NCBI GenBank assembly: GCA_030442055.1
Contig: JAUJEB010000004.1
Coordinates: 124,001-188,000, forward strand
DNA length: 64,000 bases
Reading direction: 5' to 3'
Origin: Agaribacillus aureus
GTDB taxonomy: Bacteria; Bacteroidota; Bacteroidia; Cytophagales; Cyclobacteriaceae
Position numbers and translations under genes: made by a program. Shown here piece after piece: positions 1 through 8,549 of the stretch; positions within the stretch are counted from its first letter, which is position 1, and each line of letters opens with the position of its first letter. The notes beneath the pieces were generated by a model that had not been told where the DNA came from, did not search any database, and saw nothing but the letters and a program-made list of their open reading frames with translations.

Positions 1-909
1 ACAGAGGTTAATCAGGCTATGATGTATAAACTCCTGCCAGCTGATTGGGAAAACGGCAAGGTTATTCGCCTAATGAATATTGACACTGATTTTATCGATC
101 AATACGGTATGACAATAATCGCGGGGCGAGCGTTTTCCGAAATCAACTCCCGGGATTTACAAGGGAAAACTTTATTAATTAATGAAGCTGCTGCCTTGTT
201 ACTGGGATTTCAAAATGCAGATAAGACGCTCCACACAAAAATCGTATCAGCCACGGGGGAAGTTAGGGAGGTTGTGGGCCTGGTTAAAAATTACCATCAA
301 AAATCACCTATTCAAAGCTATGAGCCACTAATGTTTGCGATGAATCCAAACACATCAGATTATATCTCCGTGAGGTTTCAGGCAAATCACAAAAATAATG
401 ACGCAAATCTTAAAAATACATTGAAATCGATTGAAAGGATCTTCAAAAACCATTTTCCAGCCGATGCATTCAGTTATTTTTTTATTGATGACTTTTTTGA
501 CAGACAATTTAAAAGCCATGTCCACTTTATGCGACTATTCTCACTTTTTACCCTACTCACCTTATTTGTAGCATGTCTCGGCTTATTTGGGCTGTCTGCC
601 TACACTACCCGCCAACGTACCAAAGAAATTGGGATCAGAAAAGTATTGGGCGCCTCATCTTTCAGGATTCTAACGTTGCTATCGCTTGGTTATATAAAAT
701 TGTTACTGATAGCTTTTCTAATAGCATTGCCCTTTTGTAATTACATGATCACTGAGTGGCTTAGGCAATATCCTTTTAAAATCCCTCTAAACGGCTGGTT
801 TTTCATCGTTCCCGCGATTCTTGTGGTAATTATTGCCTTAATTGCCATTGGCGGTCAAACAGTAAAAACCGCATCTATCAATCCAACCAAGGCTTTACGT
901 TATGAATGA
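1..909 (+). CDS. ABC transporter permease, FtsX/MacB type (C-terminal part)
   Basis: This is the last 302 residues of a membrane permease whose start lies before the window, because the frame is open at base 1. The first half resembles the extracytoplasmic MacB-like core (GRAFSE and KTLLINEAAA motifs). The second half has three hydrophobic segments around residues 180-300 and the FtsX hallmark TKEIGIRKVLGAS just after the first of them. It ends NPTKALRYE, the usual C-terminus of the ~800-residue Bacteroidota permeases. Such proteins work with a separate ATPase in export or mechanotransmission rather than uptake. The substrate cannot be inferred, and no ATPase gene is visible next to it. Confidence 0.9.
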   Translation, partial: TEVNQAMMYKLLPADWENGKVIRLMNIDTDFIDQYGMTIIAGRAFSEINSRDLQGKTLLINEAAALLLGFQNADKTLHTKIVSATGEVREVVGLVKNYHQKSPIQSYEPLMFAMNPNTSDYISVRFQANHKNNDANLKNTLKSIERIFKNHFPADAFSYFFIDDFFDRQFKSHVHFMRLFSLFTLLTLFVACLGLFGLSAYTTRQRTKEIGIRKVLGASSFRILTLLSLGYIKLLLIAFLIALPFCNYMITEWLRQYPFKIPLNGWFFIVPAILVVIIALIAIGGQTVKTASINPTKALRYE

Positions 910-1080
910 ATCACTTCTCCGAGACAGGGCTACATTGAAATAACGGTAATTACCGTCTCGCTCACCAGTACTTTTTTAAGCTACATTGTTTTGCATGCCA
1001 AAAGATCCATATTGATTAAATGGTGAAGCATCTACCATTTTGAAGGAGACAAAAAACAGCTTGACAAAATAGCCAAAAAG

Positions 1081-1134
1081 GTGCTGGGGGTATCACTTGA
1101 AGCTATTCCGGACTTCCAAAAATGTCATTTAGCT
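1081..1134 (+). repeat. 54-bp outer repeat, copy 1 (possible gene remnant)
   Basis: This stretch recurs at 1770-1823 with only a few mismatches and brackets the two long repeats between. In frame 1 it reads KVLGVSLEAIPD, continuing from an upstream open stretch with one stop, so it may be a scrap of a decayed gene. The second copy carries a stop in the same frame. I cannot name a parent gene. Confidence 0.6.
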
Positions 1135-1146
1135 ACCGAAACACTT

Positions 1147-1372
1147 GTTGCCCTAGACATCAACTCACCCCTTCCGCCCACGCTGCTCCAGCTAAGCTGC
1201 CTATTCCCACTAGGGCACCTTCCCCGGGGAAGGAGTTTTATCAAATTGAACAAATGAAAAAAAACAATATCCCCATCCACCAATCAAACCTCCTCCCGGG
1301 AGGGGTAAGGGGTGGGTAGTGGAGCTATCCCTTAGCGATGCCCTCAGGCTCCCCTGACTTCCTCAAATTAAC
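1147..1372 (+). repeat. 226-bp interspersed repeat, copy 1
   Basis: The unit runs from GTTGCCCTAGACATCAACTC to CTTCCTCAAATTAAC and recurs at the same length at 1456-1681 with about ten substitutions. It contains two GC-rich palindromes (CCTTCCCCGGGGAAGG at 1218-1233 and CCTCCCGGGAGG further on). ACCCCTT near its left end is complementary to AAGGGGT near its right end. A hairpin with arms CCTGACTTC (1353-1361) and GAAGTCAGG (1377-1385) closes its right edge. It encodes short ORFs ending LLPGGVRGG, which look like translated repeat rather than genes. A REP- or MITE-like non-autonomous element is the best reading. Confidence 0.75.
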
Positions 1373-1455
1373 TGCAGAAGTCAGGAAGTAGTATCCAAAA
1401 CATATCCAATATCTTTTCTAACATCCAAATCACCAAATCTGAGAAATGAAGCACT

Positions 1456-1681
1456 GTTGCCCTAGACATCAACTCACCCCTTCCGCCCACACTGTTCCAA
1501 CTAAGCTGCCTATTCCCACAAGGGCACCTTCCCCAGGGAAGGAGTTTTACCAAATTGAACAAATGAAAAAAAACAATATCCCCATCCCCCAATCAAACCT
1601 CCTCCCGGGAGGGGTAAGGGGTGGGTAGTGGAGCTATCCCCTAGCGATGCCCCCAGGCTCCCCTGACTTCCTCAAATTAAC
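1456..1681 (+). repeat. 226-bp interspersed repeat, copy 2
   Basis: Second direct copy of the unit at 1147-1372, same length and orientation. Here the left palindrome is imperfect (one central substitution). The right-edge hairpin is split: arm CCTGACTTC is at 1662-1670 but its partner GAAGTCAGG lies at 1756-1764, so about 70 bp appear to have been inserted in the loop relative to copy 1. Confidence 0.75.
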
Positions 1682-1769
1682 ACCCAAGATCAGCTCCCCA
1701 AAAAGGCAATGTACTATATATCAATCCTTTATGATTTTTTCTAAAATTAACCGCGGAAGTCAGGAAAAA

Positions 1770-1823
1770 GTGCTGGGGGTATCGCTTGAAGCTATTCCGG
1801 ACCTCTAAAAATGTCAATCAGCT
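1770..1823 (+). repeat. 54-bp outer repeat, copy 2
   Basis: Near-identical to 1081-1134 and in the same orientation, it closes the repeat block just before the end of the enolase-like gene. The region 910-1835 otherwise holds no supportable gene. Confidence 0.6.
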
Positions 1824-1835
1824 GCCCTGGAGTAT

Positions 1836-3119
1836 TTACTGCCTGAAGATTTCTTCATAAATCTCCGCACCCACAAATCTGGCATTTGAACCCAGGCTCC
1901 GTTGGATCCTTAGGTTTTCGTTCCATTTCACCATGCGCTCACTTCGTGCAAAGGAGCCAACCTTCAGCTGTCCGGCATTGGTAGCAACGGCGAGATGCGA
2001 GATGAAGGCATCTTCCGTTTCTCCCGACCGGGCAGATATTACCGGCAGCCAGCCGGCCGATTGTGTCAACCTGATGGCACTGATCGTTTCGGAAACGGTA
2101 CCTATCTGATTGAGCTTGATCAGGACAGCATTGGCAAGCTGGTGTTCAATACCGTACCGGATGCGTTCGATATTGGTAGTAAACAGATCGTCGCCGATGA
2201 TCTGTATTTTAGTTCCAAAGGCTTTGGTAAATCGCTTCCAGTTGTCAAAATCAGTATCTGCAAAAGGATCCTCAACGGAAATGATCGGATATTTTTCGCA
2301 CCATTCAACCATGAGCTCATAGAATTGCTCCTTGGTGAAGGATCTGTTTTCTGATCTGAAATGATACTTTTCACCATCAAAAAGATCGCTGGAGGCAATA
2401 TCCAATGAAATCGCTACATCTTTTCCAGCTACATAACCCGCTCGTTCAATGGCTTCCAGAAAAACCTCGAATGGCTCTTCATTATTATTATAATCCGGCC
2501 ACCAGCCTCCTTCATCCGCAATGCCGACACATTTCCCCCTGCTTTTCATTACCTCACCAGCCCCATGATAGATGTTATAAGTCATCTCCAGTGTTTCCTC
2601 GTAGGATTTCGCACCGATCGCAATCACCAAAAAGTCCTGTATGTCAATGGCCCAGGCCGCATGAGCACCGCCACCCAAAATCTGGATTTCATTTAAGGGA
2701 ATCAAATTTCCTTTTCCTTCGCCAAGATATTCATATAGTGGAATTTGTCTGGATTTTGCCGCGGCCTTTGCTATGCCCATGGACACGCCCAGAATAGCAT
2801 TGGCGCCAAGGTTGGATTTGTTTTTGGAGCCATCCAGCTTTATCATCTGCTCATCCAGGTCTTTTTGGTCAAAAACAGATTTCCCCACTAATTCCGGAGC
2901 AATAATTTTTTTTACATTACCAATCGCTTTGAATACCGACTTTCCCCTAAAACCTTTTTCTTTATCCCTCAGCTCCAGGGCCTCAAACTGACCGGTGGAG
3001 GCTCCGGAAGGAACAAGACCATAACCTTTGATATCATTCTCCAACGTGACCTCTACTTCTATCGTAGGGAAACCCCTTGAATCATATATCTGATATGCAT
3101 CAATTTCCTTAATCCTCAT
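1836..3119 (-). CDS. Divergent enolase-family enzyme
   Basis: This 427-residue protein has full enolase length and architecture: DSRGFPT near the N-terminus, the catalytic loop PSGASTGQFEALELRD, metal ligands in SLDIASS, SVEDPF and IIGDDLF, and the signature VLIKLNQIGT with the catalytic lysine. Several active-site positions differ from glycolytic enolase. The QEF glutamate is QDF, the histidine of SHRSGET is alanine (SARSGET), GDEGGYAPN is ADEGGWWPD, and DSRGNPT is DSRGFPT. Metal- and phosphate-binding residues are kept, so an enolase-like elimination on a different phosphorylated acid is plausible. It lies 3 bp after a kinase gene and is the last gene of a four-gene minus-strand run. A plain housekeeping enolase is less likely. 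Confidence 0.85.
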   Translation of the reverse strand: MRIKEIDAYQIYDSRGFPTIEVEVTLENDIKGYGLVPSGASTGQFEALELRDKEKGFRGKSVFKAIGNVKKIIAPELVGKSVFDQKDLDEQMIKLDGSKNKSNLGANAILGVSMGIAKAAAKSRQIPLYEYLGEGKGNLIPLNEIQILGGGAHAAWAIDIQDFLVIAIGAKSYEETLEMTYNIYHGAGEVMKSRGKCVGIADEGGWWPDYNNNEEPFEVFLEAIERAGYVAGKDVAISLDIASSDLFDGEKYHFRSENRSFTKEQFYELMVEWCEKYPIISVEDPFADTDFDNWKRFTKAFGTKIQIIGDDLFTTNIERIRYGIEHQLANAVLIKLNQIGTVSETISAIRLTQSAGWLPVISARSGETEDAFISHLAVATNAGQLKVGSFARSERMVKWNENLRIQRSLGSNARFVGAEIYEEIFRQ

Positions 3120-3122
3120 AGT

Positions 3123-4112
3123 TTATTGTTTTAGATTTTCCAGCCATTGATCTTGCAGCCCTCTGAAGCTGCCAAATGATTGAGGAAACATGCCACAAAC
3201 AAAATCTTTGACCTGATTTTGTTGTTTATCATTTAAGTATTCAACGGGTGATTTTCCATCGACGCGTGCGAGCATCAACAGCAATAACAAATGAGTCATT
3301 CGCTTCTCAAATTGCACATCAAGAATTTTTTGCGCCTTATGCCGGTAGTTGTCCCAGACACTGGCGGCCATGTTTAACAATGTCTCCGTATGTTTGGGGA
3401 GATATAATGCCTTCAACATGAAGTGGTTAAGTAAAAAAGCTATATCGAACACGGGATCGCCATACCAGGCTACCTCACAATCCAACACCACAATCCTATC
3501 CTGACGTACCATGATATTTTTCGGACTAAAATCACCGTGAACCAGGCAGGTGCTCGTGTTGGCTATTCTTTCCGCTTCTTTTCGGAAAATATCCTGTAGC
3601 TGCGGGTTCCGCTCACCGGTTTTAAGCAGGTAAGGTTCGATCCTCAATTGGTGAAAATTAGCCGACGTATCAAATAATGCCTTCGCTTTGGTGTCTCCGG
3701 CGGAATGGGCGTGGATTTCTCCAAGTAAAGCTCCTGTTTTTTCTGCGTACCTTTGATCACATTGCCCTGTCATCAGCAGATCTTTCCAGTTGGAAAGTCC
3801 GTTTTCCAACATTTCCATACAGAAAAAATTCAATGTGTCATCGCTGTAGATCACTTTTGGTACGGCCCCGGGCAAAAATTCTCCTACATATGATAAATAC
3901 GCCTGCTCGGTCTTGTTCCTGCCGGTATCGGCGTACCAGTTGTCTTTTACCTTCAGCTTTTCCAGCGCACGCTTCACCACGAATCGGTTTTCGCCGTCGT
4001 CAATCAGCAGAATCTGACAAGAGACACCACCGGTGAGCTGAGTCGCCACATTTTGTTTTTTCCTGATTAGCCCTTTTTCGAAGAGCCTGTTTATCAAATT
4101 CTCTTCTGACAT
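3123..4112 (-). CDS. APH/ChoK-family phosphotransferase (small-molecule kinase)
   Basis: The 329-residue protein has the aminoglycoside-phosphotransferase kinase fold. An early ATP-site lysine region lies around FVVKRAL, the catalytic loop is CLVHGDFSPKNIMV near residue 195, and the metal-binding aspartate follows in VVLDCEVAWYGDPVFDIAFL. Family members phosphorylate hydroxyls of small molecules such as methylthioribose, homoserine, choline or fructosamine; resistance functions are a minority. It sits between an SDR gene (15 bp upstream) and an enolase-like gene (3 bp downstream). I infer that it phosphorylates a hydroxy-acid or sugar acid that the enolase-like enzyme then dehydrates. The substrate itself is unknown. 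Confidence 0.85.
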   Translation of the reverse strand: MSEENLINRLFEKGLIRKKQNVATQLTGGVSCQILLIDDGENRFVVKRALEKLKVKDNWYADTGRNKTEQAYLSYVGEFLPGAVPKVIYSDDTLNFFCMEMLENGLSNWKDLLMTGQCDQRYAEKTGALLGEIHAHSAGDTKAKALFDTSANFHQLRIEPYLLKTGERNPQLQDIFRKEAERIANTSTCLVHGDFSPKNIMVRQDRIVVLDCEVAWYGDPVFDIAFLLNHFMLKALYLPKHTETLLNMAASVWDNYRHKAQKILDVQFEKRMTHLLLLLMLARVDGKSPVEYLNDKQQNQVKDFVCGMFPQSFGSFRGLQDQWLENLKQ

Positions 4113-4127
4113 ATTCTTTAAACCGTG

Positions 4128-4895
4128 CTAATAGGTGGCCCTCCCTCCCGATATATCAAATACCACACCAGTATTAAAAGACGACTCCTCTGAGACTATC
4201 CAACAGGCCAGGGCAGCCACTTCTTCGACAGTGCCTAATCGCCCCATGGGGATTTTGCTTGTCATATATTCCAGCATTTGCTCAGAAGTATCCAGGTTCA
4301 TAGGGGTTGCAATCACTGCCGGTGCAAGCGCATTGATGGTAATTTCAGTTTGTGCATATTCTTTGGCAATACCTTTTACCAAACCAATCACACCTGCCTT
4401 GGAGGTAGTGTATCCGGCCATTCCGGGATTACCATCCTTGCCTGCAATGGATGCCAACATCAAAATTCTGCCATACCCCCGTGGTTGCATAACTTTTACC
4501 GCATGTTTAATGAGGTTGAAAGAGCCTACCAGATTTACACTCAGCACTTTTTGAAATGCCTCCGCTTCAAAGTCGAGGATATTAACCCCCGTTGGTCCTA
4601 CTATTCCTGCGCTGTTTACCAATATATCCAGGTTTCCAAATTGATCAACCACCTTATTAATCGCACTTGCCACCTCTTTTTCTACCGCAATATCAACCTT
4701 TTGGATATGTATTCTGTCGTGGAATTCACTTAGTTTATTCTTTGCTTCCTGTAGCTTTTCCTCGTCGAGATCTACCAGCACTACCGTACCTCCTTCGGAA
4801 GCAATGCGTTCACTCACCCCAAGTCCAATACCGCTTGCGCCGCCGGTTACAATGGCTACTCTATTCTTAAACCTGTTGTTAAAAATCATATTCAC
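4128..4895 (-). CDS. Short-chain dehydrogenase/reductase (classical SDR)
   Basis: A 255-residue classical SDR. It has the cofactor motif TGGASGIG near residue 17, an acidic residue after beta-2 (LVDLDEE) that favours NAD(H), NSAG near residue 90, and the catalytic Ser-Tyr-Lys set (LASIAG, then YTTSK). It is close in style to FabG-like and sugar-acid dehydrogenases. It follows an FAH-like fragment by 13 bp and precedes the kinase and enolase-like genes, so it probably oxidises or reduces an intermediate of the same pathway. Specificity cannot be read from sequence. Confidence 0.9.
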   Translation of the reverse strand: MNMIFNNRFKNRVAIVTGGASGIGLGVSERIASEGGTVVLVDLDEEKLQEAKNKLSEFHDRIHIQKVDIAVEKEVASAINKVVDQFGNLDILVNSAGIVGPTGVNILDFEAEAFQKVLSVNLVGSFNLIKHAVKVMQPRGYGRILMLASIAGKDGNPGMAGYTTSKAGVIGLVKGIAKEYAQTEITINALAPAVIATPMNLDTSEQMLEYMTSKIPMGRLGTVEEVAALACWIVSEESSFNTGVVFDISGGRATY

Positions 4896-4908
4896 ATTCG
4901 CTTTATTA

Positions 4909-5115
4909 TTAACAAAAAGTATTGATCAGCCTGCCAAAGTCACCTGCTTTGACGATTGCTTCCTCTTCATTGCCGGATTGATAGCGCTCCTCCGGCGTGT
5001 TGGGTACGTAATTAATAGACAAGGTCTTTGTAGCCTGTTCAACATCCGATATACCATAATCGCGTTTAATGCCAGGTTTCAGGGCCCGGTCTTTATAAAA
5101 GGTTAAAATGCGCAT
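4909..5115 (-). CDS. Truncated FAH-family N-terminal domain (remnant or small protein)
   Basis: An ORF of about 68 codons resembles the N-terminal domain of fumarylacetoacetate-hydrolase family enzymes: MRILTFYKDRALKPGIK, then YGISDVEQA. It stops after LINTFC, before any catalytic FAH domain. The start MRIL is preferred over an ATG four codons upstream because family members begin this way. The catalytic domain is not found elsewhere in the window. It heads the operon of SDR, kinase and enolase-like genes, and FAH plus SDR pairs occur in sugar-acid catabolism. Most likely a decayed gene, but an expressed small protein cannot be excluded. Confidence 0.45.
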   Translation of the reverse strand: MRILTFYKDRALKPGIKRDYGISDVEQATKTLSINYVPNTPEERYQSGNEEEAIVKAGDFGRLINTFC

Positions 5116-5360
5116 ACTGTATAACAAAGGTTATAGTTGATCATTAATAAATCAAATATATAATGAATAGTTAATTATCTATAATAAAGCAATCAGGTTT
5201 GATCCGTAAATGATGCTTAAGTTAATTCCAAAAATAATGTCAGCACCAATTTTTAATGGCAGCCAAACAGCTATTGATCAATCGATTTGCTTTGAGATAG
5301 GAAGGAATCGACTCCTGGCGTCAAGGGTCTTTATCAATTAGTGTCCACCCTCATGAATAT

Positions 5361-5404
5361 CAAAAAGAAAGCCCTGACGACAATTACCAATAGTATCAGG
5401 GCTT
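5361..5404 (-). terminator. Intrinsic terminator of the cytochrome c peroxidase gene
   Basis: Perfect 9-bp arms AAGCCCTGA (5369-5377) and TCAGGGCTT (5396-5404) form a hairpin. Read on the minus strand it is followed by TTCTTTTTG, and it lies 70 bp after the stop of the minus-strand gene at 5475. The rest of 5116-5474 shows nothing else I can support. Confidence 0.6.
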
Positions 5405-5474
5405 CTTACTTTGAACACTAACTAATCATGGACATTGATCTTCCACGACCATGTTACCTTTATGTATAATAAGA

Positions 5475-6830
5475 CTAATTACATCCTAAGTCTGCTTTTG
5501 ACTGTACATCGTTATTTGGAAAACATTGTTCCGAAGGTATTGACGCCGGCACATATCTGGCCAGGTTAGCGTCATATAAAGCGTTCTCCAAAAAAACGGT
5601 TAAGTCACTTATTTCATCCTGGGTTAGTCCCAGGGGTTTAAATTCACTGGCAATTTGGCCGGCATCAACATTGATATTTTCCGCTACGCCGTTATTCTTG
5701 TATTCAACCACTTCTCTGATGGTATTAAAAGAAGCACCATGACCATAGAAAGGGGAATCTTTAAGATTGTAAAGCTGGGGCACCTTAAATTTATAAAGGT
5801 CTCCGTCCAAACCGGTAAAGTCGGCACGCCCCTTGTGATCTTCATCCATTGTCTGAAAAACGTTGCTTAGTGAACGTAAATCATTCATGCCCAAGGCGTA
5901 AAACGCCATGTCATTCAAAGCAGGGCCGGTATGGCATGAATTACATTCCGCCTTGCCAAAAAATAACAAGGCTCCTCTTTTCTCGCTGTCAGACATTGCG
6001 GCCTTGTCACCGTTTAGCCATTTCTGAAAGGGAGCTTCATTAGACAGCAAGGTCCGCTCGTAGGCACCAATAGCCAAACCGGCATATTCCCGGTCAATTC
6101 TTTCATCTTCCGGCACGTTGGGAAAAGCATCGGCAAATAACTGAATGTAATCGGTATTGGTTTCACATAATGATTCTTTAATCTGCATTCTATGGACTTT
6201 CAGGCCTGCAATGGCCTGAATTTCCAAACCTTCATAGCCAAACTGATTGTCTTCTTTAGGAGTACCGGGTGTCCAGTAGGCATCGGTTCCGTTATTGATT
6301 CCCTTTGCGCCAAACTGGCCGTTCCACAGCGTGGCCTCCTGATAGGCGCCATTCATAGCTGAGGGTGTACGAATGGGTTGTACGTCGAGCTCTTCCCCCT
6401 GGTAGTCATCATGCCGGGATCTATTCTCACCTTTGGTACCAAATCCGGAGCCTCCTTCCCCGATACCCTGCGCCATACCCGCCTGAAAGCCCGCTGCTGC
6501 GTGGTGGCAACTGGCACATGAATAAGTCCCTTCACCATTTGGTAATTTAGGGTTAATAGCCAGACCTGTTTCGTGAAACAGAAGCTTTCCTAATGCTACT
6601 TTTTCCGTTGTAATCGGATTTAGTGGATCCTGCGGGATATTACTAAAATCCGTACTAGAGGGTTGCTTGAATAAATCCAGGCCTTGGGATCCGCCGGCCT
6701 GTACCAGTGCGTCTTGTAACTGATTGTCTAATGCGTCCGGAGAGGCGGGGCCATCATCATCCGAACTACATCCGTAAAATAACATAACAATGCCAGTGGC
6801 TATTGTTATCAATAGTCGATTATGGTTCAT
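5475..6830 (-). CDS. Di-haem cytochrome c peroxidase family lipoprotein
   Basis: The 451-residue protein starts with a lipoprotein signal (hydrophobic stretch ending LFYGC, followed by SSDDD). It has two c-type haem sites, CASCHH near residue 120 and CNSCH near residue 297, the pattern of the CcpA/MauG family. The DPLNP..EKVALGKLLFHET segment before the first haem is typical. It would act at the periplasmic side of a membrane, reducing hydrogen peroxide or oxidising a partner with electrons from a cytochrome. It stands alone, with its own terminator and an inverted repeat just upstream. Lipid anchoring is inferred; peroxidase versus MauG-like activity cannot be separated here. Confidence 0.9.
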   Translation of the reverse strand: MNHNRLLITIATGIVMLFYGCSSDDDGPASPDALDNQLQDALVQAGGSQGLDLFKQPSSTDFSNIPQDPLNPITTEKVALGKLLFHETGLAINPKLPNGEGTYSCASCHHAAAGFQAGMAQGIGEGGSGFGTKGENRSRHDDYQGEELDVQPIRTPSAMNGAYQEATLWNGQFGAKGINNGTDAYWTPGTPKEDNQFGYEGLEIQAIAGLKVHRMQIKESLCETNTDYIQLFADAFPNVPEDERIDREYAGLAIGAYERTLLSNEAPFQKWLNGDKAAMSDSEKRGALLFFGKAECNSCHTGPALNDMAFYALGMNDLRSLSNVFQTMDEDHKGRADFTGLDGDLYKFKVPQLYNLKDSPFYGHGASFNTIREVVEYKNNGVAENINVDAGQIASEFKPLGLTQDEISDLTVFLENALYDANLARYVPASIPSEQCFPNNDVQSKADLGCN

Positions 6831-6861
6831 CTAATTTATTGTTTGGGGTTTCTCGCTTTTG

Positions 6862-6890
6862 TTATAATAATTATCAGAAAATTATTATAA
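6862..6890. promoter_or_regulatory. 11-bp perfect inverted repeat before the peroxidase gene
   Basis: Arms TTATAATAATT (6862-6872) and AATTATTATAA (6880-6890) with a 7-nt spacer lie 32 bp upstream of the minus-strand peroxidase start. The position fits an operator or a 5'-leader hairpin. The arms are pure A/T, so chance is a real alternative. Confidence 0.35.
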
Positions 6891-6990
6891 TATGTCAATA
6901 TACAATTAATTCTGGCATTTTACCAAGTATTAATTTAAAAAAATAAAGGTTTTTTAAATTATGATCGACAGAAAAGGAGCTTAAAACTTA

Positions 6991-7007
6991 TAACCCAAAA
7001 TGGGTTA
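6991..7007. other. Short inverted repeat TAACCCA-aaa-TGGGTTA
   Basis: Perfect 7-bp arms with a 3-nt loop inside the 787-bp gap 6831-7617. It lies about 160 bp upstream of the peroxidase start and could be a regulator site. The remainder of that gap is AT-rich and holds no ORF or RNA gene that I can support. Confidence 0.25.
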
Positions 7008-7617
7008 CTTATTAAAGCGACCCATCTGGTTCAGCAGTCCCTTCCTCTATCTCTCTGAATAGCAATTATTTAACACTGGTAACTACGCAACGTTACTTTG
7101 ATTCCAAGCCTGGTGCTTACTGACAGGGACGTCTTTGTGCCACTTAAAATAGTCTGGAGACACGTATTCCAATTTTTTTATTTTTTTTCTAAATGCCCTT
7201 CCAATTGAAACCAACATGCCGGATAAACACCATTGTATAACGGTTTGGTTAAGCGTTTCCAATGAGCGCTGAGCTAAAAATTCGGTACCTGATAAATTCC
7301 GTCACCAAAATAACCGGGTCAATGAACAAACTCATCAATTTTGTCGTTACATTTTGGTTGACAAATTATTACATCTATCACCTTTAATTCCGGAGCGATG
7401 TTACCAATAGTTAACGGAGTGTATATATATTTTAATCATTTATAGTTTTATGCCGATACCTTAATAGCTCGTAATTGGAAACAATTGAAGCTAAGTTGCC
7501 CTGTTAATGATGACAATTTAGTTTTTTCCGGTTGGATTGGGTAGGGAATTAAGTTTATAACAGAAGAGACAAAATTTTTATAGTATATTCGCAAGACACA
7601 ATAAAATTTATTGCGAT

Positions 7618-8436
7618 ATGGACAATAGAAAATTTTTACCATTTATTATTATAGCCGTCGTCGTCCTGATTATTATTATAGGATTCGGTTCCAGCATCTT
7701 CTACACTATTCACCCGGGAGAAAGAGCCGTAATTTTCAAAAAATTTGGGGGCGGCCTGGACCGGGACAATGTAATATCGCCCGGATTTCGTTACAAAGCT
7801 CCCTGGAATGATTTATACCGGTATGATGTAAAAGAAAATACAGCGGAAGAAAAAATGGATGTATTAGACAAAAGCGGCTTATCGGTTAACGTGGATGTCA
7901 CCGTACGCTTTCATCCCATATATGAGAGAATTGGTTACCTGCATGAAGTATTTGGAAAGGCCTATGTAGACAAGTTGGTAATTCCCGAAGTTCGGTCGGC
8001 AGTCAGACAGGTGATGGGGCGATATACCGCAGAGGAGATCTACTCTACCAAAAGAGCGGAAGTTGAAACAACTATCGTAACTGAAACCGAGAAAACCCTG
8101 GGAGAAAACAATATTTCCATGAGGGCGTTGTTGATACGGTCTATCATATTACCCGAGCCTATAAAGCTGGCTATTGAAAGCAAATTACAACAGGAGCAGG
8201 AAGCGCTGGCTTATCAGTTCAGGCTGGATAAGGAAAGAAGCGAAGCAGAAAGAAAGAGAATCGCCGCGGAAGGTGAAGCCAAGGCGAATGACATCATCAA
8301 TGGCAGTTTGACCAATAATTTATTGAAGATGAGAGGTATCGAGGCCACCACCAGTCTGGCCAATTCCCCGAATTCAAAAGTAATCGTCATTGGAAGCGGA
8401 GACGCGGGTTTACCACTTATTTTAGGCAATAATTGA
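7618..8436 (+). CDS. Prohibitin-family SPFH-domain membrane protein
   Basis: A 272-residue protein with one N-terminal membrane segment (about residues 6-30, rich in I/V) and then the SPFH/band-7 domain. It includes IHPGERAVIFKKFGG, SPGFRYKAPW and the charged coiled-coil LQQEQEALAYQFRLDKERSEAER. Prohibitins form large ring- or cage-like assemblies at the membrane and modulate proteases or membrane organisation. The size and order of elements match bacterial prohibitin homologues rather than HflK/HflC, which come as a pair. It is followed by citrate synthase after 113 bp, with no obvious functional link. Confidence 0.9.
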   Translation: MDNRKFLPFIIIAVVVLIIIIGFGSSIFYTIHPGERAVIFKKFGGGLDRDNVISPGFRYKAPWNDLYRYDVKENTAEEKMDVLDKSGLSVNVDVTVRFHPIYERIGYLHEVFGKAYVDKLVIPEVRSAVRQVMGRYTAEEIYSTKRAEVETTIVTETEKTLGENNISMRALLIRSIILPEPIKLAIESKLQQEQEALAYQFRLDKERSEAERKRIAAEGEAKANDIINGSLTNNLLKMRGIEATTSLANSPNSKVIVIGSGDAGLPLILGNN

Positions 8437-8549
8437 TGACAGCTTTTATATTATTCAAGCGTTTTAAAATATTCCTTTTTTTAATTAATTTCGCTACTGT
8501 CTACACCACAAGATTTGAAAATAATTCTCTAAAAATAATAAATTAAAAA

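Noticed and set aside
1122-1628. Two short ORFs ending LLPGGVRGG
   Set aside because: They are translations of the 226-bp repeat unit, and their similarity comes from the repeat. The antisense ORF at 1368-1592 is likewise a shadow.
7448-7642. 64-codon minus-strand ORF before the prohibitin-like gene
   Set aside because: It overlaps the SPFH start, carries no motif, and the region looks like a normal AT-rich promoter gap.
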